Source: Glebionis coronaria (Eukaryota; Streptophyta; Magnoliopsida; Asterales; Asteraceae). From it: a stretch of 64,000 bases of DNA. Numbering within the stretch: the first letter of the stretch is position 1; each line of letters begins with the position of its first letter. This document shows positions 35,577 through 46,893 of the stretch, in pieces. The position numbers and the translations under genes were made by a program. The notes beneath the pieces were generated by a model that worked only from the letters and a program-made list of their open reading frames with translations, had not been told where the DNA came from and did no database searches. Location: the NCBI GenBank assembly GCA_025667525.1, contig CM046878.1, positions 511,136,274 to 511,200,273 on the forward strand. Direction: 5' to 3'.

Positions 35577-36547
35577 ATGGCCATCACAAACTAGCTTTCG
35601 TTGTTAGTTTTTCTGGCACTCGCCGTTTTTGTTCAAGCAACACAAGTTTATTTATCCGACCATATTGCTCTCGACACAAGTTTTCAAAAGTTGCAAACCA
35701 CAAATGGTTTGACAGCCATCATTCACAAAAAACGAGAATCAAGAAGACGATAATGGGGTGGGCTATGGGTCGGCAATTATAGTTCTGGATTTGTATAATA
35801 TGATATTCGTTAAAAAACCGCGGAACTACTCTGGTCCCGATAACTTATCTGCTCCCACAATATTTAGCATGTTTCTGAAGGCGGATGAGTTACACGATGA
35901 TGATGCAGTTTCCCCGTTGACCGTCATTGGGCAAGGTGATTGTGGTAAAGTGTATAAAAAGATATACCAAACGAAAAGATTAGAACAATCGCAATTAAAC
36001 ACATCATACCACGATTTATGGGGGGTGCTGATGAGCTCGCAGCAGAAGACACAGAAGCCCTCTCGGAAAATGAGACAAATTCAAGCCGAAATCCAAACAG
36101 TGGGTCATATTCCTCATAGGAACCTTGTCTCATTAGTAGCACATATGTCACGTCCGAACTGTCATTACTTTGTTTACGAGTTCGTGAACATCGGAAGCTT
36201 AGAGGGTATTATGGAAAAAGTTCAAGCCGGGGAACGACAATTTGAGTGGCTAGCGCAATACAAGATCGTGGTTGGCATTGCATCGGGGCTTAAGTATCTT
36301 CATATAAGTTATACGCCATGTATAGTGAACCGAGACTTGAAGCCCCTTCTTCTAGACGATGAAATGGAAGCCAGGATTACTGATTTTGGGCTTGCATATC
36401 AATCCCCGAAGCCGCACACATATGTTAATGTCAAAAATGGTATATTTTGGGCTTGTTTTTAATATTGCTTATTACTGCACACCTAATCCGAAAGAAAGGC
36501 TTTATGGTAATGAGTGTGAAATGATGTTGGCTCAAATCCAGCATTGA
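35577..36547 (+). pseudogene. SOBIR1-like receptor kinase pseudogene (plus-strand copy)
   Basis: SOBIR1 is a plasma-membrane LRR receptor-like kinase that pairs with LRR receptor-like proteins in immunity. This copy starts at ATG 35577 with signal-peptide-like sequence. It lacks the LRRs, has lost about 33 bp of the transmembrane segment with a frame change near 35760, then carries the SOBIR1 juxtamembrane and kinase N-lobe (GQGDCGKVYKK, KMRQIQAEIQTVGHIPHRNL, SRPNCHYFVYEF) and catalytic region (VNRDLKP, His of HRD replaced by Asn; DFG intact in ITDFGLAY). The C-lobe after the activation loop is deleted. The family's C-terminal tail (NPKERLYGNECEMMLAQIQH) reappears just before the stop at 36545. 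The protein would not be an active kinase. Identification rests on these juxtamembrane and C-terminal motifs, from memory. Confidence 0.8.
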
Positions 36548-36697
36548 TTTCCTAAAAAATTAAAAGTAAAGAATGTATGCTCAGGAATTGTCAAATGTAT
36601 CATGTGAATTTTAAACAATTATGTTCCAACTAATATCTTGATTTTGAAACAGGTATACTTGGTGCGTTATGTGCAAATCCAGCATTGATTTCTACTA

Positions 36698-37357
36698 TTT
36701 CCTCTAAGCTTCCGTTGTTCATGAACTCGTAACAAAGTAATGACAGTTTGGACGCGACACATGTGCTAGTAACGAGACAAGATTCCTATGACGAATATGA
36801 CCCACCGTTTGGATTTCGTCTTGAATTTGTCTCATTTTCCGAGAGGGCTTCCGTGTCTTCTGCTGCGAGCTCATCAGCACCCTCATAGATCGTGGTATGA
36901 TCTGTTTAATTGCGATTGTTCTAATCATTTCGTTTGGTATATCTTTTTTATACACTTTACCACAACCACCATGCCCATTGACCGTCAACGCGGAAACTGC
37001 ATCATCATCGTGTAAAAAAGCGAGCTCCCCGCCTTCAAAAACACATGCTAATATTGTGGGAGCACATAAGTTCTCGGGACCAGAGTAGTTCCCGTGGCTT
37101 TTAACAAATATCATATTACACAAATCCAGAACTATAATTGCTAATGCAATACTAGCACCACATCCAGTCAAGATGCCCAAAGCCCATCCCATTATTGTCT
37201 TTGAAATGTATGTTTTATGTGAATACATGGGTGCCAAACCATTTGTGGATTGCAACTTTTGAAAACTTGTGTCGAGAGCAATGTGATCGGATAAATAAAG
37301 AAAAGCATGCGATTGCCAAAAAAAAACTAACAACAAAAGCTGGTTTGTGATGGCCAT
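36698..37357 (-). pseudogene. SOBIR1-like receptor kinase pseudogene (inverted copy, N-terminal half)
   Basis: Starts at ATG 37357 (minus). It keeps a signal-peptide-like N-terminus, a better-preserved transmembrane segment (TIMGWALGILTGCGASIALA), then GHGGCGKVYKK and the N-lobe to CHYF. A one-base deletion relative to the plus copy shifts the frame there (stop at 36719). In the shifted frame homology continues for about 10 residues (EFMNNGSLEE) to 36698, where it ends. No LRR region and no catalytic lobe. It is very similar (roughly 90% by eye) to the plus-strand copy, forming an inverted repeat with it. Confidence 0.8.
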
Positions 37358-37380
37358 GGTTTATGGTGGATGTGATCAGC

Positions 37381-37885
37381 GAAAGTAAAGAAAAGCATGC
37401 GTCTGGAATTGTCAAAGCTTCTTTATCGTTAAGTTACAAATTAGGTCGTTTTTTTATGTATGTTCTTGGATCTCTATGTATGAGTTTATAAATAACTCAA
37501 GAAGTTGGTTGAATAAGAAATTGTTTGAATAATCTTGATTATTTTGTTGTTAATAAGAAATCTTCACATAATCCCTAAAACAGAAAAAGTAAAATTGTTC
37601 ATAATAAGATTTAATCAATAGCAACCTTTCATCAATCTAATGAGTTTTGTTGTTGTAAAGCGTGAATATGTAAACCTACCTGTACCTCTTTACAGAAGTC
37701 TTAGGATGAGACATAGCTCTTCAAAAAGAAATAGACTTAAGTATAAAAAGGCCCAAAAAGGACACCTTGTTATCCTAAGTAAGACAACTTTTATTTTTTT
37801 CCAAAATGAGACATGTACTTTTGATCAACCGATCAACTAAGTTAGTTGTGTGACACGTGTCCATCTGATCAACCCACTTTCTTTT
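37381..37885. other. intergenic, nothing recognised
   Basis: AT-rich, no supported gene. It leads into the TGATCAAC-rich repeat. Confidence 0.35.
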
Positions 37886-38079
37886 ATTTTATTAATATCT
37901 TCTTTCAAGGTTTGACCTACACCTGTCCCCACCTACTGATCAACTGACGACTGATCAACCACTTTTGATCAACCACAGTACTTTTTTATTAATATTTTTT
38001 CCCGAGGTTTGACCTACACCTGTCCCCACCTACTGATCAACTGACGGCTGATCAACCACTTTTGATCAACCAAAAATAC
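37886..38079. repeat. 97-bp tandem duplication rich in TGATCAAC
   Basis: Two units at an offset of 97 bp (for example GGTTTGACCTACACCTGTCC at 37909 and 38006). Each carries three TGATCAAC words and a TTGACC (W-box-like) core. Further TGATCAAC copies lie just upstream near 37820 and 37865. Confidence 0.85.
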
Positions 38080-38169
38080 TTTTTTTCTAGGAAATTGAAA
38101 AAGTAACAAATAAAAAAATATTTTTTGTACTATTAGATTTTATAAATCTTTATTGGAAAAGAACAAAAT

Positions 38170-38270
38170 AATTAAAAAATTAAAAAAACTTAAACACACA
38201 CAAAAACACACTAACACACACACTACACACACTAAAACACACACACGACACACACTAACACACAATCTAA
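38170..38270. repeat. CA-rich microsatellite-like stretch
   Basis: Irregular ACACAC/CACTAACACAC repeats over about 75 bp in an AT-rich context. No gene assigned between 38080 and 38940. Confidence 0.6.
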
Positions 38271-38942
38271 TCAATCGTAAATTCCAGTACTATTCAAATC
38301 AACCTAATCAATCGCATTGTTTTACTGATCTCCGAAGCTGATCAATCGCACTGTTTTAATCTATGGATTCCCTAATTAGAGTAAGCTTGTTAATTTATAT
38401 AATTTAATTTTAATAATTTTTTTGCTTATCATATGAATGAGATTAATTGATTATTGATTAATTGATCTTAAGCTTTCAATGCGATCGATTGTAGCGATAC
38501 TGTTATGGTTAGTCTTATTTGGAATTGACCTTAAGCTTGAGTGCTTTAACAATACCCATTCTGTACATTTTAAATAATGAGTGTTTTAAGACGGTCCGTT
38601 GCAAGGTACATTTGAATTTGTTACAAGGTGCACCCCGAGAACCCCTCTAGGTCCCATGCGTTTAAGTGTGTACTGCACAATTTAGAGGTTGTTCACTTGA
38701 TGTGTACTTTTTATTCAACAAAAATGCAAATTATACATGGGCGATACCAAACACCCAACTTAAAAAGATGTTCACATAAAATTTTGACTGTTTGTACGAT
38801 TTTCAGTTACGGTGGAAGTATGAGATAGTTTACATTTCGAGATGATTATTAGGTGTTAATCTGTTTGTATGATTGTAACTTTAACTTATATATACTCGTA
38901 TTATGTTTAACTCTATCATGCTGTCATGCCGGTAAATTGTTG

Positions 38943-39212
38943 TTCTACCTAATTTTAGTCTTATCTTGCTGAAATTAGTGTTATATATCACGCTGGTATT
39001 ATTGTTGTCATGCCTCATTTGTGCGTTGTTATCTTCGATTTAAGTGTTCTGCTGATTTGATGTTTGTGTTGTTATGCTTGATTTTAGTGTTGTCTTGCTG
39101 ATATTAGTGTTGTTGTGCTTGATATTAGTGTTGTCATACCGGATTATAGCGTTCGTATGCCTCATTCAAGTGTTCTGCTGATTTTAGTGTTGTCGTGCTT
39201 GGTATTACAGTA
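38943..39212. repeat. degenerate minisatellite around TAGTGTTGT
   Basis: About ten imperfect units of the form TTAGTGTTGT(C/T)(T/G)TGCTGAT, period roughly 24-30 bp, with intermixed AAGTGTTCTGCTGATTT. From 39213 to 39969 no firm feature is seen, apart from the word GCATAAGCTTCTGCTAGGAA occurring twice near 39431 and 39486. Confidence 0.65.
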
Positions 39213-39969
39213 GTATTTTTTATGAGGAGTGCTTGTGGTTTATTTGTTTGTAGGTATCTCTACATTTTTTATGTCAGTACCTAACCTTATAGGTCTCAAT
39301 ATCTGCCAACGTGATTTGTTGGCACAACCAGCTCAATTTTTCAGCCTAAAGCTTTCCCTTTTTATGTTCTATTATTACGTTATTTTCTATTGTATTTTAA
39401 GCAAATTGTTGAATAAAAGGTAATAGTTATGCATAAGCTTCTGCTAGGAAAAATCATCATAGTGGACAGTCAAATTGTCTAGTGATGCATAAGCTTCTGC
39501 TAGGAAAAAGTTATGATGATGAATGCGGTGGACAACGTTGCAAAAGTTAAATGATATATCTGTAACTTCGTATGTACTTATGCTTAAAGTTCGCTTTTTA
39601 AAGAGCTAACAAACATAAAGAGCTAGATTGGCTTCAATGGCTGAGGGATCCCGCAAAGTGCTAGCTTCTGTCCATTTGCCTTAGTGTTTTTAGTTTATCA
39701 TTTAGCTTGTGGGGATTTGGTCTAGTTTGTTTAGGTAGCAAATCTAGGGTCGTGGGTGGTTCTATAATTTTCAGTATGCGTGAGGAATGTACAATGAGTT
39801 TGCTATGTAATTTTCAGTAAGTGTGAGTACTATACAAGGAGGTGGGATGCGATATTGTTTGGTATCTATACATATTGTTTCCTTTTAACGTGAAAGTAGG
39901 ATGCGAAATTATGTTGTATACATATTAATAAATGTTATAGTATACTTATACTTTGAATTTTTAATATAG

Positions 39970-42900
39970 GTATATGATGCGAAACTTAGTACGAGATCTA
40001 GGGTCGATATCTTAATTGCGATAAGAAAAAGGTTGGCGGAGAAGAATTCCCGTTACAATATTTTTAACAAAACAGTTTTTGGACCGTGGTTAGACATTAG
40101 AACCACTGAACTTGATAACCATATGATTCATTATTTGCTGCTACACCAACGCCATGTCAAGGACGCACCCGTGAATACGCCGTTTTACTTTGATGTTGGT
40201 GATCAGTTATTGGAGTTCGGAAGGAAGGAGTTTTGTATATTAACTGGTTTACGTTTCGGGGATTATGATATAAAGGATTATCAAACAGCTAAGTTAAACT
40301 CATTTCATTCTCGTGTATTTCCAGACGACAAAAAAGTAAAGGGAGATTTAGTTGCGGCTCTGTTTAAAAACGATCATACTTTTAACACTCTAGCCGACGT
40401 GGATGCTGTACGAGTTTGTTTGTTGTATGCGTTAGAGGTGTTCATCAGTCCGCAACTTAGACATGTTATATTAGATGAGTTGATAAATCTGGTTGATGAT
40501 TTAGATTCGTGGAATAACTTTCCCTGGGGTCAGTATGTTTGGGAAGAGTTTCACAGGAGGGTTTATAACTCCACACACAAATATCGGGAAAATCATTTGA
40601 GAAGTATTGCATCCAATGGTGGTTCACATGTTCCACAATATACACTGCAAGGGTTTGTTTTTCCCTTGAAGGTTAGTTATGTCATTTATTTTAATATGGT
40701 TATTGCTTATTGTATGTTATGCTTATCAACTTATTATATTTTGAATCTTTGATTTCTTTAGATATGGATATTGGAAAACTTCCCACATTCTACTGAATGG
40801 TGGTCGAAACAATTTGATGTCATTCCCCGTTGTGTGGCATGGAGTAATGTCAAGAAATTTTCTAAGTCAAATTATCCAAAGCTATTTGGGTCTACAACTA
40901 GACTTAATACTCTTGTGCCAAGTGCTGATGAGTTGAATACGGATTGGTGGAAAGCTAGTGTAGAGTATATTGATGCTGTTTCTCAAACCCCTCCCCCTGA
41001 AAACAATGGCACTTCGGAAGGAAAAAACAAAAGGTTAAAGCGAAAGTCAATTGTTTCTCACACGCGAACAGAAGTTCACCGTGAAGTACACGTACATACC
41101 CATTATGTTGAGTTTGAAGATGAAGGAATGAGTTATACGGTTCTTGAAAAGAAGGTTGATGATATGTATGTTGATGTTATGAATAGAATCAAGGCAATTG
41201 AACAAGATCTTCCACATCATAAGGTGATGACAAATGTTTTTTTTACTATTAAGTTTATACAGTTTATATATAAAAAAATTTAATCATGGTTGTATATTTA
41301 TTATGCAGAGACCATGTGCCCCTCATATGCAAGCTGATTATCATGCAAAGGTTTGTTGTTTGTGTGTTCATATTTGTTTTCTTAGATGGCTTTTAAAAAT
41401 TCTATACCTATATAACATCTTATTTTTCCAGGGTTTTGGTAGTTCTTCAAAAACTCCAAGTGGCCGTGATGCTCTCATTGTTAAGATTTCACATATCAAA
41501 GATGAATTCTACAGCAAAATAACATCTATGGAGGAGTATTTGAAGAGGCCTACTAAACAAGAGGATGTTTGTGATCATCCCCGTGATGTGTTGCAGCCCT
41601 CAACTTCCATTGATTTAAATCAAGAGATTTTCATTGATCCTGCTTCTGTTACAAAATTGAATGATGAACACAAGGTAAAATTGAAATACATTATAAGTTA
41701 TATTTTCTTTAAAATTTAAAGTTATAGTCCAAGAAATTTATCTTTCGTTTTATCAATGAGTTACAATTCCTACCTAAGTTACTCTCTTTATTTCTTTAGC
41801 ACGCCGTTTCTATCGAGGATTATTTGGACACTGATCAACCATTAGATGGGGTTGATCATCCATTAGATGTGAGTTGTTTGCTGTGAATGTTATAGTTATT
41901 TATATATATTTGTCTTTCATTTTACTCTTTTCTTTAACACGTGTACTTTTTTGAATTGCAGGCCTCAACAACGGTTGATTTAAATCACGAGACCAATGCA
42001 AATGTTAATATTGACCAAGAGGTAAGTTGTAATTTTTAAATTTAACCTAAATGAATTTCACTAAACGCCATTCTTTTTATTATTTAACCTAAATGACCAC
42101 AAAGAAAATTTTTATTTTTTAATCGCAGATTTCATTGGATTTGAATGATTATAATCATTCCTTTTATTTGAACGAGGATTTGAATTCTAATGAAGAGGAT
42201 TATTTGAAGAACTCTATGGATGTTGATCTGGATTTGAATTTAAGTAACAAGTCTTTTGAAGCGGTAGAAAATGTTGGTACTCAAACACAAGTGGTAATAC
42301 TCCTTTTAATTCTGTATCATAAAATAGTTTACTTGAAAACCATATGTTAATTGGTTTATTTACAGGAAGCGGTTGCTGGATGGCATAATGAATTATTGGA
42401 TATAAGATCGGAAGAGGAAAATATAATGGCAGTTGAATCGATGATGAGTCTCATTAATTCCCAACCACATAATAAGGTAGGTATAGAATCATAAACTCCG
42501 AGCTCCTGTTTGTTCATAAATTATGTACTATGCTGCTAACGCATATATAATTTGTATAGGAGATGGATGATCCGTTGACCCTTTTAGCTATGAAGAATGA
42601 TAAAGTGTTTCAATGCGTTAGTTATTCTAAGGTAATGGATGATCCTATTGCCACATAATCGGTTATTAATGAAGTTGTTGAAGGGAAAAGCGATTCTAAG
42701 GTATTTATATGTTTATAACTTATATTTGACAACACATACATAGAGTATAAGCAGAATTCGATTATTAAGTTTAATTGAAAACTATATAGGAAGCGGATGC
42801 TTTAGTCACTAATGAAGCTATGGATGAAGCGTTTCCCAACGAGCTAATGAAAGATCCGTTTGTCACTGATTCATTGAAGGATGTACTTGTTGAACAGAAT

Positions 42901-44849
42901 AGCGATTCAAAGGTATTTGTATGTTATTTTAAATATAAGTGTCAGTATGATATTATGACAAAAAAACATGTATATGAAAGAACATGTGAATCACTTTTTT
43001 TTACTAACTGTATAGGAAATCAATGACCCGTTGTCCCCTGTACCTATGAAGAATGATAAAGTGTTTCAATGCGTTAGTGATTCTAAGGTAATGGATGATC
43101 CTATTGTCACGGAATCAGTTATAATGAAGTTGTTGAAGGGAAAAGCGATTCTAATGTATTTATATGTTTATAACTTATATTTGACAACACATACATAGAG
43201 TATAAGCAGAATCCGATTATTAACTTTAATTGAAAACTATATAGGAAGTGGATGCTTTAGTCACTCATGAAGCTATGGATGAAGCGTTTCCCAACGAACT
43301 AATGAAAGATCCGTTTGTCACTGATTCATTGAAGGATGTAGTTGTTGAACAGAATAGCGATTCAAAGGTATTTGTATGTTATTTTAAATATAAGTGTCAA
43401 TATGAGGTCAGTTTGATATTATGACAAAAAAACATGTATTTGAAAGAACATGTGAATCACTTTTTTTCTCATTGTATAGGAAATCAATGACCCGTTGTCC
43501 CCTGTACCTATGCCTGATGATGTTTTCTTCAAAGGGATAAGCTATTCGCCGGTATATTTTTTTCTATATAACTTATGTTTGGTGACACATAGATAAAGTA
43601 TATTCATGATCATTTGATTACCTTTAGGAATTCAATGATCCGGTCAACCCTGAACCCTTGAATGATCAAGATGTTGACCCATGCGAAAGAGATGTTGAAA
43701 GTGCAGATTCATTGGTTAACGAATCCGACCCAAAAGTGGATGAAAAGATACCAGCAGTTAAAAGTGAACGACTTAAAAAATTGAGTAAGTTCAAACAATG
43801 GCCATGGACGTCCCCGCAACCAGTTCGTGCTAAGAGTAAGATATGTGCCAAGTTTCAAGTTCCGTTGCGTGGACTTGATAATTGTGAGATTCCTAATTGG
43901 GTTGAGGTATGTAAATCACATTTAGTATGAACTCAAAAGGTTCCTTTTGTTCTTAACCTAATTATTTAATTATATATAAATTGACAGGATTTAACTCGTC
44001 CATCAAATGCACCAAACGGGAGAACTATGATGCCTAAAGAGATAATGGAAGCATTTATGGAAAAGGATTGTAAGGGATATTATTTTCCATGGGCAGAAAA
44101 TATTATTGTTTATCATGAATTCTGGGAAAAGTTATTGGGCCTTGGCAAAAACAGACGTGGTTGGTTGTCCGATAATGTAAGTCTATACTAATCACGTTAA
44201 TTAATTAGATTATAAGCCAACAATAATGTATTTAACTTTTGAACTATCTTAATTCACAGCACATCGAAATTTGGGTTTATTACCTTTTGCACTTCCGTTC
44301 GGCAAATGCGGACTGGGCAATGGCTGGGCCGTATTTGAGCACGTTTATTTTGGAAAACAGAGTAATGTCATCTTATGCCAATGGTGTTGTTTATGGTGTG
44401 CCATGGTTTTCTGAATCTGTCGAAAAGGTTTACTTCCCAATAAATGAAGATTCTATTCATTGGGTGCTTGCTGAATTCCATATTCGTTCAGGTGTCATAA
44501 CTGTTTATGACAGCTTGCTCCCAAAGCAACGTGGTGTGGTTAAGATCGAGAATGGTGGCTGAAAACGGGTAAAACTTATGCATCTATACTTCCAAAGTAT
44601 CTTAAAGAAAGTCAGGTGTTCACGAAGAAAAACATAGATCCAGCAAACTACAAAATCACCTTTCGAAATGATATTAATACCCCTAGGCAATCCAATACCT
44701 CTGATTGCGGGGTTTGGGTGATGAGGAACATGTTTAGACTGGCAAATGATCTTCCATTGGAGGTTAGTGATACTAGTCAAGCTGGTTTGGCTTACCGTGA
44801 ACGATTGACAGGCTTCCTTTGGAAGTACAAGATTCGAGTGCATAAGTAG
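39970..44849 (+). pseudogene. DUF1985-Ulp1 (C48 peptidase) multi-exon gene, probably decaying
   Basis: Exons by splice sites and frame: 39970-40671, 40762-41223, 41309-41350, 41432-41674, 41800-41868, 41962-42021, 42129-42293, 42366-42476, 42560-42631, 42790-42912, 43016-43087, 43245-43367, 43480-43551, 43628-43906, 43988-44176, 44260-44849. The frame stays open across every join until 44550. Exon 1 has a DUF1985 domain (FCILTGLRFG; PWGQYVWEEF). Middle exons are acidic with DLN motifs (SIDLNQE, TVDLNHE, DLDLNLS). The last exon is a Ulp1-type SUMO-protease domain: His in SIHWVLA, Asp in TVYDSL, Gln in PRQSNTS, Cys in SDCGVWVMR. A one-base frameshift near 44550 separates His/Asp from Gln/Cys. 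The first exon with a start codon is not found. Such genes are often carried by Mutator-like elements in plants, but I saw no terminal repeats. Confidence 0.75.
42585..43495 (+). repeat. 455-bp tandem duplication of exon-intron units in the Ulp1-like gene
   Basis: The unit with exons at 42560/42790 recurs with exons at 43016/43245 (offset about 455 bp), including introns, e.g. ATGAAGAATGATAAAGTGTT and GGATGCTTTAGTCACT. A third, partial relative is the exon at 43480. In both copies the stretch after the GTAATGG donor looks like former exon: copy 1 has TAA at 42656, copy 2 a one-base loss near 43128. Confidence 0.85.
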
Positions 44850-45077
44850 TATATTGTTGACTAGTATGTTGTGACAGTAAACTTGTATTGACATGTAATT
44901 TTCGTAAAAAAATTGTTGTATTATGTTGGAGATTTTATTTTATATGCATGTTATTTTCCAGTTAGAAAAAAAGTTTTTCGTTTGTGCTTTATTTACATAA
45001 GTTGTTTAAACATATGCAGTTACTTAATTAGCGGAGAAATTATATAATCTAGGGAAATTGATAACCTTACAACATTG
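44850..45077. other. short convergent intergenic gap
   Basis: AT-rich sequence between the 3' ends of the Ulp1-like and F-box genes. It probably holds both 3' untranslated regions, but no polyadenylation signal could be assigned with confidence. Confidence 0.4.
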
Positions 45078-45235
45078 ATAAGCCTGAAGCAATTATATAA
45101 TCTGGGGAGAAATTACATATGCTGTTACAGATATAAAACAAAAGCAAATGAAATTAATAAGCCTGAAGCAATTATATAATCTGGGGAGAAATTACATATG
45201 CTGTTACAGACATAAAACAAAAGCAAATGAAATAC
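45078..45235. repeat. 79-bp tandem duplication downstream of the F-box gene
   Basis: Copies begin ATAAGCCTGAAGCAATTATA at 45078 and 45157 with one or two differences. They lie just past the F-box stop, probably within its 3' untranslated region. Confidence 0.9.
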
Positions 45236-45268
45236 AAATACAACATTGATACTACAGACATCAGGGAG

Positions 45269-46346
45269 TTACATAAATTCATTTGGTGGACTGTTAAGAA
45301 GAAAGAGCGATTCCTGGTAGGGCCCGACGATGAAAGTACCAGCTCTTCCTTGAATACCTAGGTGGTTTACAAACTCACCCGTATTTCTGTCCAATGTTTC
45401 AAGTAGGTTAGGATGACCTGCTGGGTTGTCACTTACTTCAAATATCGGCTCTTCCCTGTTTGCAAACCCCAATAACTTTGGCACTTGTTCAACTGCCCTT
45501 TGGTGAAAGTATTGCATACACATCAAAGATAGAAACCCATTCCCCAAGAAAAATAACATTTCCTGAAACTATGAGATGATTATTGAGTTGTGAAACTGTG
45601 TATGGAGGTCGAATGGCATCTGTTATCTCTTCAGGGATATTTTCCAGTATAAACTGGTGAGTATCCAGTCCAAAGGACAAAATCATGTACCTTCTGTGCT
45701 CTCGACCAAGGTTACAAAGATACTTTTCAGAACAAACCCAATAAATTCTTCCTGCCACCACCGCCTGGCTGCCCCTTTTGATACGAATAGAACCCCTGGG
45801 CGATTGTTGAGGTTCCAAATCAATCCACACACGTGATGACATTGTAAATACCGAGACTAAGCATGAACCTTGAACATCGACCGGATAATTTATTTTCACA
45901 ACAGTAGGTTCTTGTGTTACTTGAGAAACACCAAACCCAAAGATTTTTTTGGAAAATGGAGGCTCTAGCCATGGTGTCAAGATTGTGACATTCTTGTCCA
46001 TTGTTGAGTTCCAGAGGACCACCCCAATGTTGTTGGCAATAAAAAAACACCATACACCTTCAGAAGTGGCAAGAGCATTCAACTGAACAGATGCGAATCC
46101 TGGATTCATGTATAAGGTGAATGCTAAGTCATCATCCACCTTATACATGATACCCACATCTTCTACCTTATATTGTAAAATGAAGCTGCAAGTAGAAACC
46201 TTAGGAGATCCGTAATCACGAATGAAATCGAATGCGTCAATGATAGCTTTCATTGACTTAGATACCTGACGACATCTACATACATCGAACACAGGCAGCC
46301 TAAGTAATATTTCTCTTTGGATTTCTATTGGTATGTAATCTGACAT
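45269..46346 (-). pseudogene. F-box protein gene with a C-terminal frameshift
   Basis: From ATG 46346 (minus): an N-terminal F-box (IPIEIQREILLRLPVFDVCR, residues 5-24, then CRQVSKSMKAII) followed by a beta-rich F-box-associated region with WNSTMDKNVTILTPWLEPP and GFGVSQVTQEPTVVKI. F-box proteins bind SKP1 and act as substrate receptors of SCF ubiquitin ligases. The frame stops at 45489 after LSPKGS. The typical C-terminal motifs (EQVPKLLGFANREEPIF and YQESLFLLNSP) lie in another frame that runs to 45269, so one base is gained or lost near 45505-45530. This may be a recent lesion, a sequencing error, or a truncated but functional protein. Convergent with the Ulp1-like gene. Confidence 0.8.
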
Positions 46347-46690
46347 GTTTGAAAAGAGTATGTAAATTTTTAGAAAGTATAATAAGCAAGAATTGGTATT
46401 TTTTAAGTGTGTGTCAACATAAACATATATAAGCTAGATAAGCTATTCAATGCTGAAACATAGTACCATTTCATAAGTTGACTTTGTATCATGATAAGAC
46501 AAGTCACAATAAATAAATAAAAGTTGATCAGATGAGTACCGCCAGTTGATCAAATAATTATTTTTAAAAGTATAATTGTAAAATAGAAAGAAAAAATTTG
46601 TTTCTTATAAAGTTGAAACCTATTTTTCTAAACCCTTAAAATTATAACATATTTTTTGTATCTTTTAATGATTTTCTAAACTCTGAAAAA
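46347..46690. other. F-box upstream region, nothing further recognised
   Basis: AT-rich, the likely promoter of the F-box gene. No convincing TATA box chosen. Confidence 0.3.
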
Positions 46691-46893
46691 ATAAAAAAAA
46701 ATAAAAAAAGGGGAATCACGGGCCAAGAGGAACCACAAGGATTCGAACCCTCGACCTCATGATCAACCCCTTTTATGAACACCTCAACACGCCACACACA
46801 AACCAACTGCCCTAGGGTCTTTTTCGTTTATGACTTTGCAATATTTGATATTTAATATCAAATAGGCTGGGTGTTTCAAAATAGAAGCTGTGA
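46690..46893 (-). repeat. SINE-like tRNA-related repeat, copy 1
   Basis: On the minus strand: a box-A-like TAGGGCAGTTGG (about 46818-46807), a B box GGTTCGAATCC (about 46753-46743), then CCTTGTGGTTCC and, further down, a T-rich tail (46690-46713). The A-to-B spacing is somewhat wide for a tRNA. Homology with copy 2 (47670-47835) extends about 70 bp upstream of box A. Not a functional tRNA. Confidence 0.55.

Larger units (their letters stand above)
35555..37380. repeat. large inverted repeat formed by the SOBIR1-like pair
   Basis: Arms about 35555-36205 and 36698-37380 face each other around a loop of about 490 bp. Outer ends share TGATCA.ATCCACCATAAA. Arm lengths differ slightly because the plus arm lost about 33 bp of transmembrane sequence. 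A word CAAATCCAGCATTGATTTC also recurs near 36533 and 36675. A transcript crossing both arms would fold into a long hairpin. Confidence 0.8.

Noticed and set aside
35577..36547. Functional SOBIR1 kinase
   Set aside because: No LRR region, damaged transmembrane segment, altered HRD motif and missing C-lobe.
40033..40752. Taking position 40033 as the translation start of the DUF1985 gene
   Set aside because: The codon there is TTG, the same frame is open upstream to a splice acceptor at 39969, and plants do not normally start at TTG. The true start exon is not identified.
46743..46822. Functional tRNA gene on the minus strand
   Set aside because: A and B box-like words are present, but no cloverleaf with paired acceptor stem and sensible anticodon can be drawn, and homology extends upstream.
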